Assembly: GCF_035917235.1 (NCBI RefSeq)
Contig: NZ_CP108423.1
Location: forward strand, 3,041,001-3,105,000
Source of the DNA: Streptomyces sp. NBC_01294
GTDB lineage: Bacteria > Actinomycetota > Actinomycetes > Streptomycetales > Streptomycetaceae
Length of the DNA stretch: 64,000 nucleotides
Direction: 5' to 3'
This document shows positions 55,125-62,471 of this stretch, one piece after another (position 1 is the stretch's first letter; each line of letters starts with the position of its first letter). The translations under genes and the position numbers were made by a program. The notes beneath the pieces were generated by a model. That model made no database searches, was not told where the DNA came from, and saw nothing but the letters and a program-made list of their open reading frames with translations.

Positions 55125-55245
55125 CCCAGCTACCGCTGGGAGGTGCCCCCTGGCGGGGCTGAAGAACCCGGCCCCGCCGGCACAATCCAGCCCCTCCGGC
55201 GTTTGAGGAGCGGGGTCTGGGGCGGAGCCCCGGCAGCGGCGCGGC
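55125..55245. repeat. Intergenic repeat copies after the nucleoside-kinase-like gene
   Basis: The ccccagctaccgctggg hairpin element seen at 21.18 kb recurs at about 55126-55142, followed by an inverted fragment and a direct copy of the ccgccggcgtttgagg family (about 55188-55240, here with ccctccggcgtttgaggag). This is the same pairing of two elements as in the 21-kb array. Confidence 0.85.
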
Positions 55246-55248
55246 CTG

Positions 55249-55890
55249 CTACGCGGGGGCCGTGGTGCGGTGGCGGCCGGCCGCGGCGGCGGCCAGGCGG
55301 CCGAGGGCCTCGTCGCGGCCGCAGGCGTGCGCGCCCAGCGCGGTGTGCCGGGCCACGATGCCCCGCTCGGCCCGCATCAGGCGAAAGCCCCTGCGCAGCA
55401 GGAAGAGGACCGACTTGCGGCCCTCCCGCAGGTCCCGCACCAGCCGCCGGCGGAACGTCGTCGACGGCCGGCCCCGCAGGCAGATCGCGTCGGCCAGCAG
55501 CCCGAGCTCCTGGCAGCGCACCGCTATGTCGGCGGCGAAGATCCCCTCCGCGATGAACAGCGGGGTCCGCGGCGACCGCGCGATGTCCAGGGCCTCGGTC
55601 CCGGTCCGCGAGGAGGTGGCGATGTCGTAGACCGGCACCCGGGTCCGACCCGTCGCGCACAGCTCCGCGATCGCGGCGACCGCCGCGTCCGCGTCCCAGG
55701 ACAGCGGCGAGTCCCAGTCGATGTCGGAGCTGCCGTCGACCAGCGGAAGGGTGGGGTCCTCGTGCTCCTTGTAGAAGTCGTCGAGGCGCAGCACGGGCAG
55801 CCCTGAGCGGGCGGCCAGCGAAGATTTTCCGGAGCCCGACGGACCGGTCAGCAGGACGACTCGGGTCGGCGAAGGAGAGGAAGAGCTCAC
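55249..55890 (-). CDS. Uridine/nucleoside kinase-like P-loop protein
   Basis: GTG 55890 gives 213 aa starting SSSSPSPTRVVLLTG after the start; the open frame reaches 55959. The Walker A motif is GPSGSGKSSLAAR, followed by LRLDDFYKEHEDP and DSPLSWDADA, as in uridine kinases. A lid-like Arg-rich segment (TTFRRRLVRDLREGRKS) is present. It probably phosphorylates a nucleoside, fitting the salvage and catabolism genes nearby. Confidence 0.82.
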   Translation of the reverse strand: MSSSSPSPTRVVLLTGPSGSGKSSLAARSGLPVLRLDDFYKEHEDPTLPLVDGSSDIDWDSPLSWDADAAVAAIAELCATGRTRVPVYDIATSSRTGTEALDIARSPRTPLFIAEGIFAADIAVRCQELGLLADAICLRGRPSTTFRRRLVRDLREGRKSVLFLLRRGFRLMRAERGIVARHTALGAHACGRDEALGRLAAAAAGRHRTTAPA

Positions 55891-56010
55891 GGGACACCAG
55901 TCTGAACCATTCCCCCGGGTAGGGGATCCTCCCGGTGACCGGTTGGTGTCCAGGAACACACCTCAACTACGCTGCGTGCGCACGCGACTACGACCACAGG
56001 CGGGATCCCC

Positions 56011-56361
56011 ATGGCACGTCACGCAGCCCCTTCCGCACCGAACCGGCTCCGCACCGCGGGCCTGACCCTCTCGATGGCCGGCGCCGCGCTGGCGCTGTCC
56101 GCGGGGGGCGCCCAGGCGAGCGAACTCGATGTCCCGGCGGCGCTGGCCGGGGTCACCGACCCGATCGCGAACCTCAAGGTGAACCCCCTCGCCCACACCG
56201 GCGTGGACCCGTTGGACAACGGCGTGGCCACCAAGGTCGCGGACTTCCCGTCCGTCGGCACCGGCATGGTCACCGGCATCCTGACCCAGGGCCCCTCCGT
56301 CGGCGAGCTGCCCACCGCCGCCGTCTCCTCGCTGCTCGGGCCGGTGCTCCCCCGGCCGTAG
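56011..56361 (+). CDS. Small secreted protein of unknown function
   Basis: ATG 56011 follows GGCGGGA. The 116-aa product has a signal peptide (cleavage near GGAQA|S, residue 37) and a short mature region of about 79 residues rich in Pro, Val and Gly, without cysteines. I recognise no domain. A hairpin follows the gene. Confidence 0.75.
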   Translation: MARHAAPSAPNRLRTAGLTLSMAGAALALSAGGAQASELDVPAALAGVTDPIANLKVNPLAHTGVDPLDNGVATKVADFPSVGTGMVTGILTQGPSVGELPTAAVSSLLGPVLPRP

Positions 56362-56370
56362 GCACGAAAA

Positions 56371-56403
56371 GGCCCCGACAGCGCGGGGGACGCTGCCGGG
56401 GCC
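56371..56403. terminator. 13-bp hairpin between convergent genes
   Basis: Arms 56371-56383 and 56391-56403 pair with one mismatch. The hairpin separates the secreted-protein gene from the convergent half-aldehyde-dehydrogenase gene. Confidence 0.75.
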
Positions 56404-56423
56404 GGTCTCGCAGGGGGCCGGTC

Positions 56424-57338
56424 CTAGTAGGACGAGCCGCCCGCGCCCAGCGACCCCGTGGGGTGCCAGACCGTCTTGGTCTCCAGGAACGCCGTCATGC
56501 GCGACGTGCCCGGGTCCGTGCTCCAGTCGTCCACAGGCTGTGGACGCAGGACGCGCTTGAGGTTGTCGGCCGCCGCGATCTCCAGCTCCGTGGCCAGCGC
56601 CGCATCGGCTCCGGCCAGGTCGATCGCGTTGACGTCCTGGTGGGACGCCAGGTGCGGGCCCATCTCGCCGGCCTTGCCGGACAGGATGTTGACCACGCCG
56701 CCGGGCAGGTCGGAGGTGGCCAGCACCTCGCCCAGGGAGAGGGCGGGGAGCGGGGACTTCTCCGAGGCGATCACGACGACGGTGTTGCCCGTCGCGATGA
56801 CCGGGGCGACCACCGAGACCAGGCCCAGGAAGGACGAGTCCTGGGGGGCCACGACGGTGACCACGCCGGTGGGCTCGGGGGTGGAGAGGTTGAAGAACGG
56901 GCCCGCGACCGGGTTGGCCCCGCCCACGATCTGGCCGATCTTGTCGGTCCAGCCCGCGTACCAGACCCAGCGGTCGATGGTCGCGTCCACGACGGCGGCG
57001 GCCTTCGGCTTGGACAGGCCCTCGGCCTCGCCGACCTCGCGGACGAACTGCTCCCGGCGGCCCTCCAGCATCTCGGCGACGCGGTAGAGGATCTGGCCGC
57101 GGTTGTACGCGGTGGCGCCCGACCAGCCGCCGAACGCCTTGCGCGCGGCGACGACCGCGTCACGCGCGTCCTTGCGGGAGGACAGGGGGGCGTTGGCCAG
57201 CCACTTGCCCTTGCCCCCGCCCGATGTCTTGGCGCTCACCTCGTACACCCGGCCGCTCTCGGAGCGGGGGAACTTGCCCCCGACGTACAGCTTGTAGGTC
57301 TTGAAGACGCTCAGACGCGTCGACGACGACTCAGACAT
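56424..57338 (-). CDS. Half-length aldehyde dehydrogenase homologue lacking the catalytic domain
   Basis: The 304-aa protein covers the N-terminal NAD-binding part of aldehyde dehydrogenases (TGVVTVVAPQDSSFLGLVSV, TGNTVVVIASEKSPLPALSL, PGGVVNILSGKAGEMG), but it lacks the catalytic cysteine block and most of the C-terminal domain. The usual Lys of the cofactor block (LKPAE in the partner) is replaced here by ASEKS. It starts inside the last 8 nt of the full aldehyde dehydrogenase gene (ATG 57338). The reading frame is intact and I recall such pairs in other streptomycetes, so it is probably a functional partner rather than debris. Confidence 0.82.
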   Translation of the reverse strand: MSESSSTRLSVFKTYKLYVGGKFPRSESGRVYEVSAKTSGGGKGKWLANAPLSSRKDARDAVVAARKAFGGWSGATAYNRGQILYRVAEMLEGRREQFVREVGEAEGLSKPKAAAVVDATIDRWVWYAGWTDKIGQIVGGANPVAGPFFNLSTPEPTGVVTVVAPQDSSFLGLVSVVAPVIATGNTVVVIASEKSPLPALSLGEVLATSDLPGGVVNILSGKAGEMGPHLASHQDVNAIDLAGADAALATELEIAAADNLKRVLRPQPVDDWSTDPGTSRMTAFLETKTVWHPTGSLGAGGSSY

Positions 57339-58767
57339 CGAGGTAGCCCTCCAGGCCGTGACGGCCGCCTTCGCGCCCGAAGCCCGACTCCTTGTAGCCG
57401 CCGAAGGGCGAGGTCGGGTCGAACTTGTTGAACGTGTTGGCCCAGACGACTCCGGCGCGGAGCTGGTTCGCGACCGCGAGGATGCGCGAGCCCTTCTCCG
57501 TCCAGATGCCGGCGGACAGGCCGTACTGGCTGTTGTTGGCCTTGGCGACGGCCTCGTCGGGCGTGCGGAAGGTCAGCACGGACAGCACCGGGCCGAAGAT
57601 CTCGTCGCGGGCGACGGTGTGCGCCTGGGTGACGTTGGTGAAGAGCGTCGGGGCGAACCAGTAGCCGGCGGACGGCAGCTCGCACGCCGGGGACCAGCGC
57701 TCGGCGCCCTCGGCCTCGCCGGTCTCCGCGAGCGCGGTGATCCGGGCGAGCTGCTCGGCGGAGTTGATCGCGCCGATGTCGGTGTTCTTGTCGAGCGGGT
57801 CGCCGAGGCGGAGGGTCGACAGGCGGCGCTTGAGGCTGTCCAGCAGCTCGTCGTGGATCGACTCCTGGACCAGGAGGCGGGAGCCCGCGCAGCAGACCTG
57901 GCCCTGGTTGAAGAAGATGCCGTTGACGATGCCCTCGACGGCCTGGTCGATGGGGGCGTCGTCGAAGACGATGTTGGCGCCCTTGCCGCCCAGCTCCAGG
58001 GTGACCTTCTTGTCGGTGCCGGCGACGTGGCGGGCGATCTTCTTGCCCACGGCCGTCGAGCCGGTGAAGGCGACCTTGTTGACGTCCGGGTGCTCGACGA
58101 GGGCCGCGCCCGCGTCGCCGTACCCGGTGAGGATGTTGACGACGCCCTTGGGCAGGCCCGCCTGGCGGCAGATGTCCGCGAAGAACAGCGCCGAGAGGGG
58201 GGTCGTCTCGGCGGGCTTCAGCACGACCGTGTTGCCGGTGGCGAGCGCCGGGGCGATCTTCCACGCGAGCATCAGGAGCGGGAAGTTCCACGGGATGACC
58301 TGGCCGGCCACGCCGAGCGGGCGCGGGTTCGCGCCGTAGCCCGCGTGGTCGAGCTTGTCGGCCCAGCCCGCGTAGTAGAAGAAGTGGGCGGCGACCAGCG
58401 GGAGGTCCGCGTCGCGGGTCTCCTTGATCGGCTTGCCGTTGTCCAGGGTCTCCAGGACGGCGAGCTCGCGGCTGCGCTCCTGGATGATCCGGGCGATGCG
58501 GAAGAGGTACTTGGCGCGCTCGGAGCCGGGCAGCGCGGACCACTTCTCGAAGGCCTTGCGGGCGGCCTTGACGGCGCGGTCGACATCGGCGGCGCCCGCC
58601 TGGGCGATCTCGGCCAGGACCTCTTCGCTGCTCGGCGAGACGGTCTTGAAGACCTTGCCGTCGGCGGCGTCGGTGAACTCGCCGTCGATGAAGAGCCCGT
58701 AGGAGGGGGCGATGTCGACGACCGAGCGGGACTCGGGAGCCGGTGCGTACTCGAATACAGATGCCAT
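57331..58767 (-). CDS. NAD-dependent aldehyde dehydrogenase
   Basis: The 478-aa enzyme starts at ATG 58767, 5 nt after the deoC stop. The glutamate block VTLELGGKGANIVF and the catalytic cysteine block FFNQGQVCCAGSRL are intact, as are IPWNFPLLML and FGGYKESGFGREGG. Next to deoC, which releases acetaldehyde from deoxyribose-5-phosphate, oxidation of acetaldehyde to acetate is the likely role. This is inferred from context. Confidence 0.92.
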   Translation of the reverse strand: MASVFEYAPAPESRSVVDIAPSYGLFIDGEFTDAADGKVFKTVSPSSEEVLAEIAQAGAADVDRAVKAARKAFEKWSALPGSERAKYLFRIARIIQERSRELAVLETLDNGKPIKETRDADLPLVAAHFFYYAGWADKLDHAGYGANPRPLGVAGQVIPWNFPLLMLAWKIAPALATGNTVVLKPAETTPLSALFFADICRQAGLPKGVVNILTGYGDAGAALVEHPDVNKVAFTGSTAVGKKIARHVAGTDKKVTLELGGKGANIVFDDAPIDQAVEGIVNGIFFNQGQVCCAGSRLLVQESIHDELLDSLKRRLSTLRLGDPLDKNTDIGAINSAEQLARITALAETGEAEGAERWSPACELPSAGYWFAPTLFTNVTQAHTVARDEIFGPVLSVLTFRTPDEAVAKANNSQYGLSAGIWTEKGSRILAVANQLRAGVVWANTFNKFDPTSPFGGYKESGFGREGGRHGLEGYLDV

Positions 58768-58772
58768 GGTGA

Positions 58773-59735
58773 TCAGTCCACCGTCACGTAGTCGGGACCG
58801 GAGTAACGGCCGGTGCTCAGCTTCTGGCGCTGCATCAACAGGTCGTTGAGCAGGCTGGAGGCGCCGAAGCGGAACCAGTGGTTGCTCAGCCAGTCCTCGC
58901 CTGCGGTCTCGTTGACCAGGACCAGGAACTTGATCGCGTCCTTGGTGGTGCGGATGCCGCCGGCCGGCTTCACGCCGATCTGGATTCCAGTCTGCGCGCG
59001 GAAGTCGCGTACGGCCTCGAGCATGAGCAGCGTGTTCGCGGGGGTGGCGTTGACGCCCACCTTGCCGGTCGACGTCTTGATGAAGTCGGCGCCCGCGAGC
59101 ATGCCGATCCAGGAGGCGCGGCGGATGTTGTCGTAGGTCGACAGCTCGCCGGTCTCGAAGATGACCTTGAGGCGGGCCGCGGTGCCGTCGGGGCGGACGC
59201 AGGCCTCCTTGATGGCCTTGATCAGCTCGTACGTCTCCAGGTAGCGGCCGGCGAGGAAGGCGCCACGGTCGATGACCATGTCGATCTCGTCGGCGCCGGC
59301 GGCGACGGCGTCACGGGTGTCCGCGAGCTTGATCGGCAGCGCGGCGCGGCCGGCCGGGAAGGCGGTCGCGACGGAGGCGATCTTGACGTCGGCGCCGTTC
59401 AGCGCGGCCTTGGCGGTGGCCACCATGTCGGGGTAGACGCAGACCGCGGCGGTCATGGGCGTCGTGCGGTCGGTCGGATCGGGGTTGACGGCCTTGGCGG
59501 AGAGCGCCCGGACCTTGCCCGGGGTGTCCGCGCCTTCCAGCGTCGTCAGGTCGATCATCGAGATGGCCAGGTCGATGGCGTACGCCTTGGCCGTCGTCTT
59601 GATCGAACGGGTGCCGAGGGAGGCCGCGCGGGCCTCCAGTCCGACTGCGTCGACGCCGGGCAGCCCGTGCAGGAAGCGGCGCAGCGCACTGTCGGACGTC
59701 GTCACGTCAGCGAATGCGGTGAGGGTGGTGGGCAT
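58773..59735 (-). CDS. deoC: Deoxyribose-phosphate aldolase
   Basis: DeoC splits deoxyribose-5-phosphate into glyceraldehyde-3-phosphate and acetaldehyde. ATG 59735 (MPTTLTAFADV) gives 320 aa, the long actinobacterial form. The Schiff-base lysine lies in GADFIKTSTGKVG, the second lysine in GVKPAGGIRTTKDA, and the proton-relay Asp region is EIDMVIDRGA. It leads an operon with two aldehyde-dehydrogenase genes and has the CTACGCGCGTAG palindrome 20 nt upstream. Confidence 0.95.
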   Translation of the reverse strand: MPTTLTAFADVTTSDSALRRFLHGLPGVDAVGLEARAASLGTRSIKTTAKAYAIDLAISMIDLTTLEGADTPGKVRALSAKAVNPDPTDRTTPMTAAVCVYPDMVATAKAALNGADVKIASVATAFPAGRAALPIKLADTRDAVAAGADEIDMVIDRGAFLAGRYLETYELIKAIKEACVRPDGTAARLKVIFETGELSTYDNIRRASWIGMLAGADFIKTSTGKVGVNATPANTLLMLEAVRDFRAQTGIQIGVKPAGGIRTTKDAIKFLVLVNETAGEDWLSNHWFRFGASSLLNDLLMQRQKLSTGRYSGPDYVTVD

Positions 59736-59754
59736 GGTCACCAGATGAGCATAT

Positions 59755-59766
59755 CTACGCGCGTAG
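59755..59766. promoter_or_regulatory. Palindrome CTACGCGCGTAG upstream of deoC
   Basis: The same perfect 12-bp palindrome, with two extra shared bases (at) on one side, as upstream of the nucleoside phosphorylase gene at 48460. It lies 20 nt before the deoC start codon, a position where a bound repressor would block transcription or initiation. Confidence 0.78.
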
Positions 59767-59989
59767 CGACCTGTCACCCCCTCCCCCCGATTCACGCCGA
59801 TTCGCTGCGGAATCGACACCTCCGCCTGCTGTTACGCGGCCATGACAGGAGGCGGATCATCCACCCGCACAAGATCAATAGATTTCTTCCCAGCAGCCCG
59901 CCAGAAGCTCACCCGGACGAAAACCCGAAGAGAAAAACGCGGCATGCGGCTCTCCTCCACCTTCCGAGACCTTGCTTCCAGGAGTCGTT

Positions 59990-60991
59990 ATGCGTACCGC
60001 CCTCCGTGCCTCCCTCGCCACCGCCGTCCTCGCCGGTGCGCTCCTCACCCCCGCCGCGGGCGCCGCGTACGCCGCCACGACCACCGTCCCGCAGGCTGCG
60101 ACGGTCGCCCCGGAGAACGCCCCCGACCGCTTCGCCGGCACCCCGGTCCACATCGGTGAGGGCCTGGTCGCGGTGCTGCGCCACGAGGCGGAGGGCCCGG
60201 AGGCCTGGATCCGCGTCGTCGGACCGGACTGGAAGCCGGGCGAGAACTACATGTTCCGCGTCCTGACCGTGCTGGACCGCATGAACATCACCGACACCGC
60301 GAACGGTCTGGACGTGGAGATCACCAAGGTGAACTCGGCCGCCCCCGTCCTCACGGTGACCAAGGCCGGCGTCACCAAGTCCTTCCCGATGCCGCTGTCC
60401 GAGGCGGGCCGGACCCACGGCGCCCGGTGCGTCTCCTCGACCAAGCGGCTCGGTCTGGACGGGACGCTGGTCGCCGACCTGACGACGACGCCCGACGGGC
60501 CGCAGGTGCAGCTGGTGGACGGGGTCACCAAGGATCCCTACAAGAAGCTGACCCGTACCGGCCCCGCGCTGGCGAAGGGCGACCTGACCGTCGCCCGCAT
60601 CCTGAACCCGAGCTCGGCCGACCCGTCCTTCGAGTACGCGACCCCCGGCCAGGCCGACCCCTTCGAGACCGCGCTCTTCCCGGAGCTCCCCAAGGGCTGC
60701 ACGTTCACCTACTCCTTCACGGACGAGGCCCCGACGCCGAAGCCGTCGGCCACGCCGTCCGCCCGGCCCACCGCCCCCGCGGCCGCCGCCACCGGCACCG
60801 GCAGCGCCCCGAAGGCGCAGACGGCCGGCCAGACGACCGTCGTCCCCAAGGGCGGGGTCGCCGCGGGCGCCGAGCTCACCGAGGACCGGGACGACTCCAC
60901 GACCGCCCTGGCCGGCGCCGGTCTCGTCGCGATCCTCGCGGGCCTCGGAACGGCCCTGCTGGTCCGCCGCCGCGCGGACGCCCGGCGCTGA
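59990..60991 (+). CDS. Secreted membrane-anchored protein, first tandem paralog
   Basis: ATG 59990 follows GGAG; 333 aa. A signal peptide (cleavage near AYAA) is followed by a globular domain containing IGEGLVAVLRHEAEGPEAWI and VVGPDWKPGENYMFRV, with two cysteines. A Pro/Thr/Ala linker, VVPKGGVAAGAEL (284-296), a membrane helix and the tail RRRADARR complete it. There is no LPxTG. Its partner copy lies 430 bp downstream, before a class F sortase gene, so it may be a sortase substrate with a different motif. Confidence 0.82.
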   Translation: MRTALRASLATAVLAGALLTPAAGAAYAATTTVPQAATVAPENAPDRFAGTPVHIGEGLVAVLRHEAEGPEAWIRVVGPDWKPGENYMFRVLTVLDRMNITDTANGLDVEITKVNSAAPVLTVTKAGVTKSFPMPLSEAGRTHGARCVSSTKRLGLDGTLVADLTTTPDGPQVQLVDGVTKDPYKKLTRTGPALAKGDLTVARILNPSSADPSFEYATPGQADPFETALFPELPKGCTFTYSFTDEAPTPKPSATPSARPTAPAAAATGTGSAPKAQTAGQTTVVPKGGVAAGAELTEDRDDSTTALAGAGLVAILAGLGTALLVRRRADARR

Positions 60992-61417
60992 CCCCGCCCC
61001 GCTCCCTCGCCTCCCTCCGGCGGGCCGCCTTCGCGGTGGCCCGCCGCAGGGCGTTCGCGGACCACCGGCCACGGCCCGCCGACGGCACCGCCGAAGTGCC
61101 CTGCGCGGCCGGCGGGGACAGGATGGGCTGGTACGCCGAAAGCGTGACGCCGGGCCAGACCGATCCGGCCGTGTCGACGGGCCGCCTCGGCCCCTTCCGC
61201 TTCCCTGGCGGATCCGCCGGGGAAGCGGCACTTCCATTCCGACACGCGTTCGCCCGTTACAGGGCCATGACAGGAGGCGGATCCTCCGGCCGAACAAGAT
61301 TCGTAACTTTGAACTCAGCAGCCCGCCACACCTGACCCGGCCGAAAGAGACCGAACAGACTCGACGCGGCATGCGACTCTCCTCCGCCTTCTCGCCGACC
61401 ACGCCCATGGAGTCGTT
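60992..61417. other. Spacer between the tandem paralogs with a duplicated leader
   Basis: The first half holds the sortase-like remnant annotated separately. The second half (about 61255-61417) repeats the leader in front of the first paralog (about 59830-59989): shared ccatgacaggaggcggatc at 59840 and 61265, shared cagcagcccgcca, then gcggcatgcg(g/a)ctctcctcc before each start codon. The copies lie 1,425-1,428 bp apart, so promoter and leader were duplicated with the gene. Confidence 0.8.
61078..61200 (+). pseudogene. Decayed fragment of a class F sortase gene
   Basis: Translated in the frame from 61078, the segment reads ADGTAEVPCAAGGDRMGWYA and then ESVTPGQTDPAV. It aligns with residues 87-118 of the intact sortase at 62472 (ADGTVEVPSVADGDKIGWYT, then KGVTPGETGPAV), about 60% identical. 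The catalytic His and Cys regions and the signal sequence are missing. The sequence just before it also resembles the spacer before the intact sortase gene. Confidence 0.8.
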
Positions 61418-62395
61418 ATGCGTACCGCCCTCGCCCTCCGCACCTCGATCGTCACCGCCGCCCTCACGGGCGCGCTGCTCATACCGGCCGCCGGCTCCGC
61501 GTTCGCCGCACCGGCCACCGCCGCGGTTCAGACCGCCGCAGGGCAGACCGTCGCGGCCTCCGACAACGACCGTTACGAAGGCGAGCCCGTCTACATCGGC
61601 GAGGGCCTGGTCGCGGTGCTGCGCAACAAGGCCGAGGGCCCGGAGGCCTGGATCCGCGCGGTCGGCCCCGACTGGAAGCCCGGCGACACCTACATGGTCC
61701 GGGTCGTGACGAAGCTGGACCGGACGCTGCCCCACGACACGGCCAACGGCCTGTCGCTCGAACTCACCAAGGCCGCGACCGCCCACCCCGTGCTCGTCGT
61801 CACCGCCAAGAACGGGAGCACCAAGTCCTACCCGCTCCCCGCGGGGCAGGCCAGCACGGACTGCAGGGTGGGGCCGAAGGGGCAGCCCATGGGCGCGGGC
61901 GTGCGGGCCGAGCTGTACGTCACCGAGAACGGCCCGAAGGCGGTCCTCTTCCACTCCGGCGACGATCGCGGCTGGACCACCCTGGACCGCACCCACCCCG
62001 CGCTGCCCGACTCGGAGGGCATCATCGCCCGGATCGTGAACCCCAGCAGCGCCACACCCGTTTTCGAGTGGAAGACCCAGGGCGGCCACAGCGAGATCGG
62101 CCGGGCCCCGTTCCCCGCGTTTCCCAAGGGGTGCAAGCCGAGCTACGAGTTCACCGGAACCGTGCCGGTCGTGAAGCCCACGGCCCCCGCCCCCGCCCCG
62201 GCGAAGCCGCAGACCGTCGGCCAGACGGCCGTGGTACCGAAGGGCCCGGTGGCCGCGGGCGCCGAACTCCCGGTCGCGGCGGCCGAGGACACCGACAAGG
62301 CCGCCACCTGGGCGGCCGGCGTCGGCCTGATGGCCGCCTTCGGGGCCCTGGGCGCCAGCGTGCACCTGCGCCGTCGCCGCGACTCCCGGGGCTGA
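61418..62395 (+). CDS. Secreted membrane-anchored protein, second tandem paralog
   Basis: The 325-aa protein starts at ATG 61418 (MRTALALRTSIV). It shares signal peptide, domain blocks (IGEGLVAVLRNKAEGPEAWI, AVGPDWKPGDTYMVRV, IVNPSSA) and C-terminal plan with the first copy: linker, VVPKGPVAAGAEL (272-284), membrane helix, tail RRRRDSRG. Overall similarity looks near half. The class F sortase gene follows by 76 nt, with a strong hairpin between them, which fits a substrate–enzyme pair. Confidence 0.82.
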   Translation: MRTALALRTSIVTAALTGALLIPAAGSAFAAPATAAVQTAAGQTVAASDNDRYEGEPVYIGEGLVAVLRNKAEGPEAWIRAVGPDWKPGDTYMVRVVTKLDRTLPHDTANGLSLELTKAATAHPVLVVTAKNGSTKSYPLPAGQASTDCRVGPKGQPMGAGVRAELYVTENGPKAVLFHSGDDRGWTTLDRTHPALPDSEGIIARIVNPSSATPVFEWKTQGGHSEIGRAPFPAFPKGCKPSYEFTGTVPVVKPTAPAPAPAKPQTVGQTAVVPKGPVAAGAELPVAAAEDTDKAATWAAGVGLMAAFGALGASVHLRRRRDSRG

Positions 62396-62420
62396 CACCC
62401 CACCACCTCCTGCCCTCCCC

Positions 62421-62449
62421 CGGCGGGCCGCCGTCCCGGCGGCCCGCCG
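62421..62449 (+). terminator. 12-bp hairpin between second paralog and sortase gene
   Basis: Arms 62421-62432 and 62438-62449 are perfectly complementary. As it lies between co-directional genes 22 nt before the sortase start, it may act as an attenuator that lowers sortase expression relative to the surface protein. Confidence 0.65.
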
Positions 62450-62471
62450 CACCCGTCTCCGGAGCACCCCC

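Noticed and set aside
59842..59960. Upstream ORFs starting MTGGGSS before each paralog
   Set aside because: Both leaders encode the same first seven residues, but the frames then diverge in length and sequence. The similarity is explained by duplication of the leader DNA; coding is not supported.
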